DNA of 64,000 nucleotides from Ornithinibacillus bavariensis (GTDB taxonomy: Bacteria > Bacillota > Bacilli > Bacillales > Amphibacillaceae): positions 186,001 to 250,000 of the forward strand of contig NZ_JBNPWZ010000001.1 of the NCBI RefSeq assembly GCF_050433565.1, given 5' to 3'. The translations under genes were made by a program, and so were the position numbers. This document shows positions 7,780 to 16,769 of this stretch, piece by piece (the first letter of the stretch is position 1; every line of letters starts with the position of its first letter). The notes under the pieces are model-generated. The model had not been told where the DNA came from. It saw only the letters and a program-made list of their open reading frames with translations, and searched no databases.

Positions 7780-8850
7780 ATGTTAGATCGATTACAAGCT
7801 TTAGAAGATCGTTATAATAAATTAAATGAGCTATTAAGTGATCCGGAAGTAATTAGTGATACAAATAAATTGCGAGAGTATTCCAAGGAGCAGTCTGGAC
7901 TGGAGGATGTGGTTCAGGCGTATCGTGAATATAAAGAAGTAACAGAGCAGCTGAAGGACGCTAAGGAAATGCTGGAGGATGACTTAGACAAAGAGATGTA
8001 TGATATGGTTAAATCAGAAATCTCTGAGCTTAGTAAGTTAAAAGAAGAGTTGGAAGAGAAAATGAAGATTCTTCTATTACCAAAGGACCCGAATGATGAC
8101 AAGGATGTATTCGTGGAAATTCGTGGTGCTGCTGGTGGGGATGAGGCTGCATTATTTGCTGGGGACTTGTACCGCATGTATACACGTTATGTAGAGAGTC
8201 AAGGATGGAAAGCAGAAGTAATGGATGCACATACTACCGGTGTTGGTGGATATAAAGAAATCATTTTCATGGTAAAAGGTCAGGGTGCTTACTCTAAGCT
8301 GAAGTTTGAAAATGGAGCTCATCGTGTTCAACGTGTTCCAGAAACCGAATCTGGTGGCCGAATTCATACATCTACTGCAACGGTTGCTGTTTTACCTGAG
8401 GCTGAAGAGGTAGAAGTGGAGCTTCATGATAAGGATATCCGTGTGGATCTATTTGCATCCAGTGGACCAGGGGGACAAAGTGTTAACACGACCATGTCTG
8501 CTGTGCGTTTAACACACATACCAACAGGAATTGTTGTTTCGATGCAGGATGAAAAGTCACAGATTAAAAACAAAGAAAAAGCAATGAAGATACTTCGTGC
8601 TCGTGTATATGATAAATTCCAACAGGAAGCACAGGCCGAGTATGATGAACACCGTAAAATGGCCGTTGGAACTGGGGACCGTTCGGAGCGAATTCGCACG
8701 TATAATTTTCCACAAAATCGTGTAACAGATCACCGAATTGGACTTACCATTCAAAAGCTTGATCAAATTCTAGAGGGTAAGCTAGATGAAGTGATTGATG
8801 CATTGATTATGGAAGAGCAAGCCAAAAAACTAGAGCAAATTGGTGAATAA
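7780..8850 (+). CDS. prfA: peptide chain release factor 1
   Basis: Class I release factor that recognises UAA and UAG in the ribosomal A site. 356 residues, the same length as B. subtilis RF1. The methylated GGQ motif is in SSGPGGQSVNTT and the codon-recognition PxT-type region lies before it. The frame opens at GTG 7771, but homologues start MLDRL, so ATG 7780 is chosen; GAGTGAGGTGA precedes it. prmC, the enzyme that methylates the GGQ glutamine, follows one base after the stop, so both are translated from one message. Confidence 0.97.
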   Translation: MLDRLQALEDRYNKLNELLSDPEVISDTNKLREYSKEQSGLEDVVQAYREYKEVTEQLKDAKEMLEDDLDKEMYDMVKSEISELSKLKEELEEKMKILLLPKDPNDDKDVFVEIRGAAGGDEAALFAGDLYRMYTRYVESQGWKAEVMDAHTTGVGGYKEIIFMVKGQGAYSKLKFENGAHRVQRVPETESGGRIHTSTATVAVLPEAEEVEVELHDKDIRVDLFASSGPGGQSVNTTMSAVRLTHIPTGIVVSMQDEKSQIKNKEKAMKILRARVYDKFQQEAQAEYDEHRKMAVGTGDRSERIRTYNFPQNRVTDHRIGLTIQKLDQILEGKLDEVIDALIMEEQAKKLEQIGE

Positions 8851-8851
8851 C

Positions 8852-9700
8852 ATGTCTCAAAAACAATATGAAGTCCTACAGTGGGCTTCTCTTTTTTTAG
8901 AAAAAAATAATCGTGAAACACGTGTAGCTGATTTATTACTTCAGCATCATTTAGGTGTATCGAGAACACAGTTCTATGCCCGAATGAGAGATGAGATTCC
9001 GAATGAAATTGTGGAAAAATTTCACGCTGACATCGAGGACCATGTGAAGACTGGTGTGCCAATTCAGCATTTAACTGGCTATGAACACTTTTATGGCAGA
9101 AAATTTTCCGTTAACTCACATGTTTTAATTCCTCGTCCTGAAACCGAGGAGCTTGTGCAACATGTAATAAACCACTTACCAGAAAATGAATCAATTACGA
9201 TTGTGGATGTAGGTACAGGCAGTGGTGTTATTGCTATTACTCTTGCACTGGAAATTCCTAATGCAAAGATTATTGCTACGGATATTTCCGAAGAAGCGCT
9301 CCGAACAGCTAGAGCGAATGCGAGAAATTTACAAGCAAATATTACCTTTTTACAAGGAGATTTTCTCGAACCTGTCATCGATAAAAATATTAAAGCAGAC
9401 ATAGTAGTTTCTAATCCACCATATATTTCCGAGGCAGAGAGGGAGGAACTTTCTGATACGGTTGTAAATCATGATCCAGAATTAGCATTGTTTGCAGCGG
9501 AAAATGGACTGGCAGCCTATCAGAAAATCTGCAGCCAGCTCCCACAAGTGATACTACCGAATGGTAGTGTAGCCTTTGAAATTGGCTATTTACAAGGTGA
9601 AGCAGTTCAAGCACTTATTAAGGAAAAGTTTCCTAAAAGCACGACAAATATAATCAAGGATATCAATGGAAAAGATAGAATCGTTTTTGCTCAACTTTAA
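8852..9700 (+). CDS. prmC: release factor glutamine N5-methyltransferase
   Basis: SAM-dependent methyltransferase that modifies the glutamine of the GGQ motif of release factors, 282 residues. An N-terminal helical domain precedes the Rossmann fold with VDVGTGSGVIAI (SAM site) and the catalytic NPPY motif in VVSNPPYIS. The start is ATG 8852, directly after the prfA stop (8848-8850), so translation is probably coupled; an in-frame TTG at 8840 overlapping prfA is less likely. It corresponds to B. subtilis ywkE. Confidence 0.95.
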   Translation: MSQKQYEVLQWASLFLEKNNRETRVADLLLQHHLGVSRTQFYARMRDEIPNEIVEKFHADIEDHVKTGVPIQHLTGYEHFYGRKFSVNSHVLIPRPETEELVQHVINHLPENESITIVDVGTGSGVIAITLALEIPNAKIIATDISEEALRTARANARNLQANITFLQGDFLEPVIDKNIKADIVVSNPPYISEAEREELSDTVVNHDPELALFAAENGLAAYQKICSQLPQVILPNGSVAFEIGYLQGEAVQALIKEKFPKSTTNIIKDINGKDRIVFAQL

Positions 9701-9726
9701 ACAGCTAAACTTACTGAAAAAACATG

Positions 9727-9785
9727 AAACTGCCCGGATATGGTTCGAAAAGAAATCGCCATGGAAGGTGCAGTTTTATTTTTTG
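9727..9785 (+). terminator. terminator after prmC
   Basis: AAACTGC (9727-9733) pairs with GCAGTTT (9770-9776), with an inner ATGG/CCAT pairing, followed by TTATTTTTT. Confidence 0.65.
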
Positions 9786-10041
9786 TAAATAAAGCTATAG
9801 TAGTCATTCATATTATTTCTCGATGGTTATTATCGAATATATTGGCCAGAAGATGCTGCTTCATTTCTCTTTCCTCTCTTAGAAAATAAATAAAGTCTAT
9901 GATTGTCTTATCATTCTCATAAAACTTTAAAAATTACTAGATTAGTAGTTTAAAAATTCTTCTCTAAGACCATACTGTGACTACATGGAAATATTAGGAC
10001 AGGGGGAACTATTCTCATGTTCTGTTATGGGGGAAGAGGAA

Positions 10042-10641
10042 ATGAAAAAACTAACGATTATCCTAATTATTCTCATTATCATTGCAGTCTCATTACCTGT
10101 AAAGGGTAAAGGGCAAGAAAATTATTCGGATTATCAGGTTATTCCTGATGATGCAATTCGTTTACGGATTCTAGCAAATAGTGATAACGAAGCAGACCAA
10201 CAAATTAAGCGCATAGTAAGAGATCAGGTAAATGCTGCTATTACCGATTGGGTAGCCGATATTTCAGATATTGAAGAAGCTCGAGCCTTATTAGAAAATA
10301 GGATTCCTGAAATTAAAGATATTGTAAAGAGAACGTTAGAAGAAGAAGGGGAAAATAGGAGCTTTGATGTAGAATATAATGATAGTGTAAGCTTTCCTAC
10401 AAAAATTTACGGATCCTACCTATATCCTGCAGGTGAATACGAAGCTATATTAATTACGATTGGTGAGGGAGAAGGCTCTAATTGGTGGTGTGTTTTATTT
10501 CCGCCTCTTTGTTTCTTAGATTTTTCTAATGGTATTAGTGTGGCAGAAGCAAGTCCTGGTGGATTTGAAGAGGAACAGGTAGATGAAGAAAAAGGATTAA
10601 AAATTAAATTTTTCCTATTAGAATGGCTAGGATGGTCATAG
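10042..10641 (+). CDS. spoIIR: stage II sporulation protein R
   Basis: Secreted signalling protein made in the forespore under sigma-F; it activates the protease SpoIIGA, which processes pro-sigma-E in the mother cell. 199 residues: a signal peptide (about 1-23), then IPDDAIRLRILANSD and the hallmark NWWCVLFPPLCFLDFS. The C-terminal tail is short compared with B. subtilis SpoIIR. Several in-frame ATGs lie upstream (10018, 10027); ATG 10042 is chosen because the signal peptide begins there and GGGGGAAGAGG precedes it. No clear sigma-F promoter was identified. Confidence 0.95.
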   Translation: MKKLTIILIILIIIAVSLPVKGKGQENYSDYQVIPDDAIRLRILANSDNEADQQIKRIVRDQVNAAITDWVADISDIEEARALLENRIPEIKDIVKRTLEEEGENRSFDVEYNDSVSFPTKIYGSYLYPAGEYEAILITIGEGEGSNWWCVLFPPLCFLDFSNGISVAEASPGGFEEEQVDEEKGLKIKFFLLEWLGWS

Positions 10642-10743
10642 AATAATAAGTCTCTGCATAAAATGATAGAGAAGCAAGACTCTGATAAAGATTGATAGAG
10701 CTTGTTTTCTATAAAAATTCTTTCGCAGATAGAGGTGGGAAAA

Positions 10744-11145
10744 ATGAAAGTATTAATCGCAAGTGAGGTACCGATAGAAAAGGTCGAAGCATTTATTAAC
10801 ACCACAGATCAAGTGGATAAGGAAAGCTTAATTCAGGATGGTTATCTGGTCGAAATAAATGGTGAAATCAAGGCTTGCTTTGTGCTCTCCTCTGTAAAGG
10901 GTGGAGTTTACTGGTTAAAACAGCTCTACATTGCTAAAGAAGCAGCTATGAATCTACCTATACTATTTGAAACAATTATTGTATTAGTAAAAGAAAAACG
11001 AGCAAAAAAACTTTATGTACATAGTCACCAACCAATTGTGGATATCTTATTAGATGCACTACAATTCCATCCACAAAATGAAGCAATAGATATTCAGAGC
11101 TACCAGCAGAATGAGGGGAATTGGTGGGCATATGAAGTTTCCTAA
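10744..11145 (+). CDS. YwlB-like N-acetyltransferase-type protein
   Basis: A 133-residue small protein placed exactly where B. subtilis has ywlB (spoIIR-ywlB-ywlC). Its pattern of a short N-terminal strand, YLVEINGEIKACFVLSS, YWLKQLYIAKEAA and a C-terminal strand is consistent with a compact GNAT acetyltransferase fold, but the usual acetyl-CoA Q/RxxGxG/A loop is not obvious, so activity is uncertain. RBS GAGGTGGG precedes ATG 10744; the frame is open further upstream to 10702 without a good RBS. The stop is followed at once by the DnaA-box cluster. Confidence 0.65.
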   Translation: MKVLIASEVPIEKVEAFINTTDQVDKESLIQDGYLVEINGEIKACFVLSSVKGGVYWLKQLYIAKEAAMNLPILFETIIVLVKEKRAKKLYVHSHQPIVDILLDALQFHPQNEAIDIQSYQQNEGNWWAYEVS

Positions 11146-11156
11146 TCGTTATGGGA

Positions 11157-11303
11157 TTATACACAAATAAATGTGCACAACCTGTGGAGAACCCTGTTAA
11201 TAAAGATAAATTTTGTGGATAATGGGTTAATATGTGGATATTAATGACGTATGTTTCAAAAAATCTGTGGATAAACTGCAGATTATTTCTTTTTTGTGGA
11301 TAA
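11157..11303. promoter_or_regulatory. DnaA-box cluster between ywlB and ywlC
   Basis: Boxes against the consensus TTATNCACA: TTATACACA at 11157-11165 (perfect, + strand); on the opposite strand TGTGGATAA at 11214-11222, 11266-11274 and 11295-11303 (perfect); TGTGGATAT at 11233 and TGTGGAGAA at 11183 (one mismatch each); and a weaker TGTGCACAA at 11172. The intergenic region upstream of ywlC is one of the DnaA-binding clusters reported in B. subtilis, so this probably titrates DnaA and/or controls ywlC. Confidence 0.8.
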
Positions 11304-11366
11304 ACTTCTCTCTTTGCGAAACAGTTTTTAATCCGCTAAAATAAGGAAAGAAGAGAGGTAGTATTT

Positions 11367-12410
11367 ATGATTGATACGAGACGATGGAACATAGTCAAAA
11401 ATATAAATAAAAGTAATGAAATGATCCAAGAGGCAGCAAACTATCTAATAATTGGTGACACAGTAGCATTTCCTACAGAGACTGTATATGGATTAGGTGC
11501 AGATGCAACCAATAAGGATGCTGTCGCAAAAATTTTTCAAGCAAAAGGTCGTCCACAGGACAATCCACTAATTGCACATGTTGCAACAAAAGAACAGCTA
11601 CTAAATCTCGTGACAAACGTCCCTGACTATGTGGATAGACTCATTGAAACATTTTCACCTGGGCCAATAACCTATGTACTTCCAAGTAATGGAGTATGTG
11701 CGGAAAACGTAACCGCGGGCTTGTCAACAATAGGGGTACGTATCCCAAGTCATCCAGTCGCACTTGCTTTAATAAAGGCGTGTGGGTTGCCTATTGCAGC
11801 ACCAAGTGCAAATATATCTGGTAAGCCTAGTCCAACGACAGCAGATCATGTATGGGAGGATCTCTCTGGAAGAATTGCTGGAGTTGTGGATGGTGGGCCA
11901 ACTGGTGTAGGGGTAGAATCAACTGTGATTGATTGTACACAGGATATTCCAGTAATCCTAAGACCAGGTGGTATTACTTTGGAAGAGTTGGAAGTGGTTG
12001 TTGGCAAGGTTCTGATTGATCCGGCTTTTGAAAAAGGGGAAACAAAAGAAAAGCCGAAAGCCCCTGGAATGAAGTATAAGCATTACGCACCAGAGGTTCC
12101 AATGTGGCTTATCGATGGGGACTTCAAGCATATGCAACAAGTAATAAACAATTTAATTGCAGATGGAAAAAGTGTTGGCGTGTTAGCGAATCGGAATACC
12201 TTAGAAAGATTGTCATCAGAGGAAAAAGTATATGCCCATTCGCTAGGTGAATCATTAGAGGATGTAGCTGCCAATTTATATGATGGTTTACGTAGCTTCA
12301 AATATGGAGAAGTAGATATCATATTATGTGAAACCTACCAAGAAATTGGGATCGGACTAGCTATCATGAATCGCCTGAAAAAGGCAGCTAGCAAACTAAT
12401 ACATGAATAA
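11367..12410 (+). CDS. ywlC: L-threonylcarbamoyladenylate synthase (Sua5/YwlC)
   Basis: Makes threonylcarbamoyl-AMP from threonine, bicarbonate and ATP for the t6A37 modification of tRNAs decoding ANN. 347 residues: an N-terminal YrdC domain (about 20-210; KIFQAKGRPQDNPLI, SANISGKPSPT, VIDCT) and a C-terminal Sua5 domain after a linker (APGMKYKHYAPEVP), so it is the long Sua5 form. The start is ATG 11367 after AGAGAGG. Its promoter region contains the DnaA-box cluster. Confidence 0.95.
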   Translation: MIDTRRWNIVKNINKSNEMIQEAANYLIIGDTVAFPTETVYGLGADATNKDAVAKIFQAKGRPQDNPLIAHVATKEQLLNLVTNVPDYVDRLIETFSPGPITYVLPSNGVCAENVTAGLSTIGVRIPSHPVALALIKACGLPIAAPSANISGKPSPTTADHVWEDLSGRIAGVVDGGPTGVGVESTVIDCTQDIPVILRPGGITLEELEVVVGKVLIDPAFEKGETKEKPKAPGMKYKHYAPEVPMWLIDGDFKHMQQVINNLIADGKSVGVLANRNTLERLSSEEKVYAHSLGESLEDVAANLYDGLRSFKYGEVDIILCETYQEIGIGLAIMNRLKKAASKLIHE

Positions 12411-12470
12411 CTATCATATTTCCCCTCTGGACATCATATAGTTTAAAAGCATGTCCAAGGGGGACGAATA

Positions 12471-13019
12471 ATGGAAAAGGCTTTAGGTGAATTTTTATCT
12501 CTTTTCTTCATGGCAATAGCTGTCGGAATGGATGCATTTTCGGTGAGCCTAGGGCTTGGGATGCAAATGATTCGGTTAAAACGCATCGCAATTATTGGCA
12601 TAGTAATTGGGATGTTCCATTTCCTTTTGCCTTTTTTAGGAATTGTTCTAGGAACATTAATTTCAGCGCGAATTGGTGAATGGACAATGTTAACAGGAGG
12701 ATTAATACTGTTTGGGATAGGTGCTCATATGGTATTTTCTGCTTTTAATCACAAGGCTGTTAAAGTCATCCAAACGACAGGATTCGGTCTAATCCTATTT
12801 GCTTTAAGTGTAAGCATCGATAGCTTTTCTGTTGGCCTGAGCTTAGGACTTTCCAACGTTAAAACGGTCTTAACCCTAATATTATTTGGAGCAACTAGCA
12901 TGATGTTAACATGGGCAGGAATGATTATAGGAAGAAAAGTACATGGATTTTTAGGTGCCTATAGTGAGATACTTGGCGGAAGTATTCTATGTGGCCTGGG
13001 ACTTTATATCATTTTTTAG
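12471..13019 (+). CDS. mntP: manganese efflux pump MntP
   Basis: A 182-residue integral membrane protein with about six hydrophobic helices, arranged as two homologous halves each containing a conserved aspartate stretch (GMDAFSVSLGLG and SIDSFSVGLSLG), typical of MntP. It exports Mn2+ to avoid toxicity. It is the ywlD counterpart, between ywlC and ywlE. No yybP-ykoY manganese riboswitch was seen in the 60-base gap before it; the RBS is AAGGGGGA. Confidence 0.92.
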   Translation: MEKALGEFLSLFFMAIAVGMDAFSVSLGLGMQMIRLKRIAIIGIVIGMFHFLLPFLGIVLGTLISARIGEWTMLTGGLILFGIGAHMVFSAFNHKAVKVIQTTGFGLILFALSVSIDSFSVGLSLGLSNVKTVLTLILFGATSMMLTWAGMIIGRKVHGFLGAYSEILGGSILCGLGLYIIF

Positions 13020-13029
13020 ATTTCATATA

Positions 13030-13073
13030 AAGAAGTCTGACTCAAATAATAACTGGAGTCCAGACTTCTTTTT
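13030..13073 (+). terminator. terminator after mntP
   Basis: AAGAAGTCTG-ACTC (13030-13043) pairs with GAGTC-CAGACTTCTT (13056-13070), followed by TTT. Confidence 0.88.
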
Positions 13074-13162
13074 AGATTATAGATAAGGGAATTATACTTA
13101 TGTGCATAATTGGGCCGTCTGAATTTAGTTGACTGCCAATGGTTAAATGAACGAATTTGTAA

Positions 13163-13360
13163 TTAAGAAATAATACTATACTTACCGTGGCGAACGACTG
13201 TATTAGGCATCTCATAGCCTAATGTTTTTGCAGCATCCTTTGTTAGCTCCACTAATACGCTATTTTCTCTTACTTGAAAAACTTTTCCTTGGTGTTGTTG
13301 ATTCCTTCTGTCAAAAAGTACAATATCTCCTATACTTGCTGTTTGCATAGAATTTGCCAT
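13163..13360 (-). CDS. DUF2187 family small protein
   Basis: A 65-residue protein on the minus strand, like B. subtilis YkvS (DUF2187), a KOW/SH3-like small barrel of unknown function. Motifs are ASIGDIVLFDR, ENSVLVELT and VVRHGKYSII. The start is ATG 13360 because GGGAGGG lies about 9 bases upstream of it on the minus strand; the frame continues to a TTG that overlaps this RBS. It stands alone between mntP and ywlE, oriented against both. Confidence 0.85.
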   Translation of the reverse strand: MANSMQTASIGDIVLFDRRNQQHQGKVFQVRENSVLVELTKDAAKTLGYEMPNTVVRHGKYSIIS

Positions 13361-13379
13361 GTAACTTTTCCCTCCCAAA

Positions 13380-13719
13380 GGTTCGTACTTAAAGAGTACT
13401 TTGTATAGTTTATAAGAAATGTAACGCTATTATGTAAACAAAAATTATGCAACAAATTTACATATTAGTAATATAGTAACCTGTGATATTGAAGAATATA
13501 AGTTAATAGTAATACTTATTCCTCAAAATTTCTACAACCTTTCACATATTTAGACAATTTGTGAATTAATAACTGGGTATATAGTACTAGTAATTTTTAG
13601 GGTTCTATAACTTTGGATTCATTTCCCCTTTTGCTATCAACTGATTTTATTCTATGTTATATTTTAGTTAGAGATATCCGTTTGTTGTAATACCAACCGA
13701 TTATATTGGGGGTACTTTC
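13380..13719. other. non-coding gap between the DUF2187 gene and ywlE
   Basis: About 340 AT-rich bases that must hold the two divergent promoters. No convincing -35/-10 pair with correct spacing, structured RNA or ORF was found. Confidence 0.4.
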
Positions 13720-14331
13720 ATGAGGATTTTATTTGTTTGTACGGGAAATACGTGCCGGAGTCCTATGGCTGAAGCTTTATTGAAAAACAAAATGCCAACA
13801 GCAGAAGTGAAGTCGGCAGGTATTTTTGCTGCGAAAAACCAACGCGCTTCTAAGCATGCAGTCGATGTGCTGGAGAAAAAGGGGATTCGATTAGATCACC
13901 TTTCGAAACCTGTTGATGAAAAGCTATTAAATTGGGCTGATGTCGTTTTGACAATGACAACGCAGCATAAGCAATCTCTAATCATGGAGTTTCCAATTTT
14001 TCAGGAAAAATATTATACATTAAAAGAATTTGTTTCCGATTCCGATAAAAAGATATGGGAAGAATTAAAAGTGCTTTATGCAGAATATGAATTGAAACGT
14101 TCTCAATTTTTACACGAACACGGAAATAAGCTTGATTATAAGGCACTTGAGCAACAATTAAGAGAGTATTTACAGGCTGACTTGGACAAGATTAATCAGC
14201 TTGAAAGCAGTCTTATAAATTATGATATTTCCGATCCATTTGGTGGCAATCTTACAATTTATCAAAAGACATTGGAAGAATTAGATAACTATATCACATT
14301 ATTAATTAAAAAATTACAAATAAAAGGCTAG
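13720..14331 (+). CDS. ywlE: protein arginine phosphatase YwlE-like, with internal insert
   Basis: Low-molecular-weight phosphatase family; YwlE removes phosphate from arginine residues marked by McsB in the Clp degradation/stress pathway. The P-loop CTGNTCRS (about 7-14) contains the threonine that favours phospho-arginine over phospho-tyrosine. The catalytic aspartate loop is DPFGG near residue 172. The protein is 203 residues where relatives have about 150; the surplus is a charged helical insert of about 50 residues (roughly 108-165) between the TLKEFVSDSD segment and DPFGG. RBS GGGGG and ATG 13720. The start of a ywlE-mcp-rpiB-ywlG-glyA run. Confidence 0.9.
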   Translation: MRILFVCTGNTCRSPMAEALLKNKMPTAEVKSAGIFAAKNQRASKHAVDVLEKKGIRLDHLSKPVDEKLLNWADVVLTMTTQHKQSLIMEFPIFQEKYYTLKEFVSDSDKKIWEELKVLYAEYELKRSQFLHEHGNKLDYKALEQQLREYLQADLDKINQLESSLINYDISDPFGGNLTIYQKTLEELDNYITLLIKKLQIKG

Positions 14332-14342
14332 GGGAGAACAAA

Positions 14343-15635
14343 ATGAGGCAGAAATATCGTTCAGGTCTAAGATTAAAGCTTGTACTCTTTACAACAATTT
14401 TAGCCATTATTACGTATTCGACAAGTGCTTTTTTTCTTTATTTTTTGTATGACTTTGTTGTCGAATTTTGGCAGATATCCATGGAAGCATATACAATTAT
14501 TACACTATCCTTAGGAATTATCTGGTCTGGAATATTAGCGTTTTTTGCGGCAAGTTTCATTACCAAGTCTTTAAATAGACTTGCCCATGTAGCATCTGAG
14601 GTTGCTAATGGGAACTTAAATCAGGAAGTTATTATTCCGAATTCTGATGATGAAATTCGTGCACTTAGTGTGTCATTTGATACGATGCTAAGCAATTTAA
14701 AGGAAATGGTACATAATATTGATGTACACTTTAATAGTACAAATCAGTCTGTTTTGGAATTAAAGGGAGCAGCTGATCAGGTTTCGAAGCACTCTAATCA
14801 AATTAGTGCAGCAGTAGACGAGATTTCAAAGGGTGCAGAGAGTTCATCAGAGGCGATACAGATTACTGTGGAAGCTGTTGAAGAAGCTACTTCTCTTGCA
14901 GAAAAGGTTCAGGAAAAAGCAGGTCAATCAAAAGAAAAGTCAACTGTTATGCTGGAGACGCTTGATAAAAGTAAGCAGGTAGTTGGACAGTTGATTAATG
15001 GTATTAAGAACCTAGCACAAGAGCAAGCGACCTCATTGAAAGATGTTGATCATTTAAAGGAGAATGCCCTACAGGTAGAATCGATCATTTCAATGGTTGG
15101 TGAAATCGCTGAACAGACTAATTTGCTAGCATTAAATGCCTCGATTGAAGCAGCTCGAGCAGGGGAACATGGAAAAGGCTTTGCTGTTGTTGCAGAGGAA
15201 ATTCGCAAGCTAGCTGACCAAAGTGCACAAGCGGTACAACGAATCTCGAGTTTAATTACTGCTATTCAAGAGGATGTCAATCAGGTTGTGAAAAAAATCA
15301 ATGAGAATGTCCAATATACAGTCAAGGAGGCAAATAATGGTGTTGAAACCAATACCGCCTTTGAACAAATGTCTCAATCTGTTGAAGAAGTCGCAACCGA
15401 AATTGATGTAATATTATCCCTTGTGAATCAACAGTTAGCATCCATACAAGCAACAGCATCACAATCACAGGAAGTTGCAGCAATTGCCGAAGAAACCTCT
15501 GCTGGTGCGGAGGAGGTCAATGCATCTATTCAAGAACAAGCTGCAACAATTGGGAAGGTTGACCAGCTGGTTCATGAATTAGAAACACAGGCAAGCGGCC
15601 TTAACAAGCAAATCCAAAAGTTTAACGTAAAATAA
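14343..15635 (+). CDS. methyl-accepting chemotaxis protein with almost no extracellular domain
   Basis: A 430-residue chemoreceptor. Two membrane helices (about 10-35 and 45-72) are separated by only about ten residues, so there is no periplasmic-type ligand-binding domain. A HAMP domain follows (NRLAHVASEVANGNL), then a long signalling coiled coil with the conserved hairpin tip EIAEQTNLLALNASIEAAR and AVVAEEIRKLADQ that contacts CheA/CheW. It probably senses an intracellular or membrane state. It lies 11 bases after ywlE, an insertion relative to the B. subtilis order ywlE-ywlF. RBS AGGGGAG. Confidence 0.93.
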   Translation: MRQKYRSGLRLKLVLFTTILAIITYSTSAFFLYFLYDFVVEFWQISMEAYTIITLSLGIIWSGILAFFAASFITKSLNRLAHVASEVANGNLNQEVIIPNSDDEIRALSVSFDTMLSNLKEMVHNIDVHFNSTNQSVLELKGAADQVSKHSNQISAAVDEISKGAESSSEAIQITVEAVEEATSLAEKVQEKAGQSKEKSTVMLETLDKSKQVVGQLINGIKNLAQEQATSLKDVDHLKENALQVESIISMVGEIAEQTNLLALNASIEAARAGEHGKGFAVVAEEIRKLADQSAQAVQRISSLITAIQEDVNQVVKKINENVQYTVKEANNGVETNTAFEQMSQSVEEVATEIDVILSLVNQQLASIQATASQSQEVAAIAEETSAGAEEVNASIQEQAATIGKVDQLVHELETQASGLNKQIQKFNVK

Positions 15636-15660
15636 TACAACATGAATGGAGTGATAAACG

Positions 15661-16107
15661 ATGAAGGTAATTATCTCTGGGGATCATGCAGGTATGACGA
15701 TACGTAATGAGGTAAAAAGTTTATTAGATGAGAAGGGTATTGAATATGAGGACACAGGCTGTAGCTGTGAGACATCCGTTGATTATCCAGATTACGCACT
15801 ACCCGCTGCAGAACGTGTAGCGAAGGGTGAATTTGATCGTGGGATTCTAATCTGTGGAACAGGAATAGGAATGTCCATCGCTGCAAACAAGGTGAAAGGG
15901 ATTCGTTGTGCTTTATTACATGATGTTTATAGTGCCAAACTTACTCGACAGCACAATGATACGAACATGATCGCTCTAGGTGAGCGTGTTCTTGGTCCTG
16001 GCTTAGCAAGGGAAATTGTCCAAGCTTGGCTGGAAACAGAATACGAAGGCGGTCGCCATGAAAGAAGACTGGAAAAGATAAAAGCTTACGAAGATAAAAA
16101 TCTTTAA
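15661..16107 (+). CDS. rpiB: ribose-5-phosphate isomerase B
   Basis: Cytoplasmic isomerase interconverting ribose 5-phosphate and ribulose 5-phosphate, 148 residues. The active-site cysteine is in CGTGIGMSIAANK (about residue 65), with SGDHAG at the N-terminus and RQHNDTNMI later in the chain. It is the ywlF counterpart; it has an ATGGAGTGA RBS region and is followed by a short hairpin before ywlG. Confidence 0.95.
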   Translation: MKVIISGDHAGMTIRNEVKSLLDEKGIEYEDTGCSCETSVDYPDYALPAAERVAKGEFDRGILICGTGIGMSIAANKVKGIRCALLHDVYSAKLTRQHNDTNMIALGERVLGPGLAREIVQAWLETEYEGGRHERRLEKIKAYEDKNL

Positions 16108-16114
16108 GATGTTA

Positions 16115-16140
16115 GACGAAGGGACTCCCTTCGTCTTCCT
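16115..16140 (+). terminator. hairpin between rpiB and ywlG
   Basis: GACGAAGGG (16115-16123) / CCCTTCGTC (16127-16135), a perfect 9-bp stem with a 3-nt loop and only a short pyrimidine tail; probably partial termination or mRNA end protection. Confidence 0.5.
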
Positions 16141-16163
16141 ATCTGCATGGAATAGGTGATACG

Positions 16164-16712
16164 ATGGAATTAAGTATTGAAAAAATTCGTGCCGATATCG
16201 AGTCCCTCATGACTGAAATCCTGGAGGCCAATTTTTTACAAAAGGATTCTATTTTTATCATTGGCTGCTCCACAAGTGAAGTAGCAGGAGAACGAATAGG
16301 TACATCTGGAAGTGAGGAAATAGCTTCCCAAATTTTTGCTGGTTTGAAAGAACTACAAAAAAAGAAGGACATTTATTTAGCTTTTCAGTGCTGTGAACAT
16401 CTGAATCGGTCTCTAGTAGTTGAACAAGAACTTGCTGAGAAGTTGGAATTGGAAGCGGTTTCCGTTATTCCAGTTCCTAAAGCGGGGGGGTCCATGGCTG
16501 CTTATGCATATAGGAATTTTAATAAACCTGTTGTAGTTGAACATATAAAGGCACATGCAGGAATAGATATTGGGGAAACCCTTATCGGAATGCACCTCAA
16601 ACATGTGGCAGTACCTTTACGTTTCAATCAACAATACATAGGAAAGGCACGAGTGAATGCAGCCTTTACACGCCCCAAACTAATTGGTGGAAGCCGTGCT
16701 GTTTATCAATAA
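16164..16712 (+). CDS. ywlG: YwlG family protein (DUF436/UPF0340)
   Basis: A 182-residue conserved Firmicutes protein of unknown function, in its standard place between rpiB and glyA. The family-typical segments IIGCSTSEVAGERIGT, AFQCCEHLNRSLV and GIDIGETLIGMHLK are present. It has no membrane segment and is predicted cytoplasmic. The ATG at 16164 is preceded by TAGGTGAT. Confidence 0.9.
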   Translation: MELSIEKIRADIESLMTEILEANFLQKDSIFIIGCSTSEVAGERIGTSGSEEIASQIFAGLKELQKKKDIYLAFQCCEHLNRSLVVEQELAEKLELEAVSVIPVPKAGGSMAAYAYRNFNKPVVVEHIKAHAGIDIGETLIGMHLKHVAVPLRFNQQYIGKARVNAAFTRPKLIGGSRAVYQ

Positions 16713-16769
16713 AGGATATCAATCATTAGAAAAATAGTACCTATTTTTAGGACAGGGAGGACACAACGA

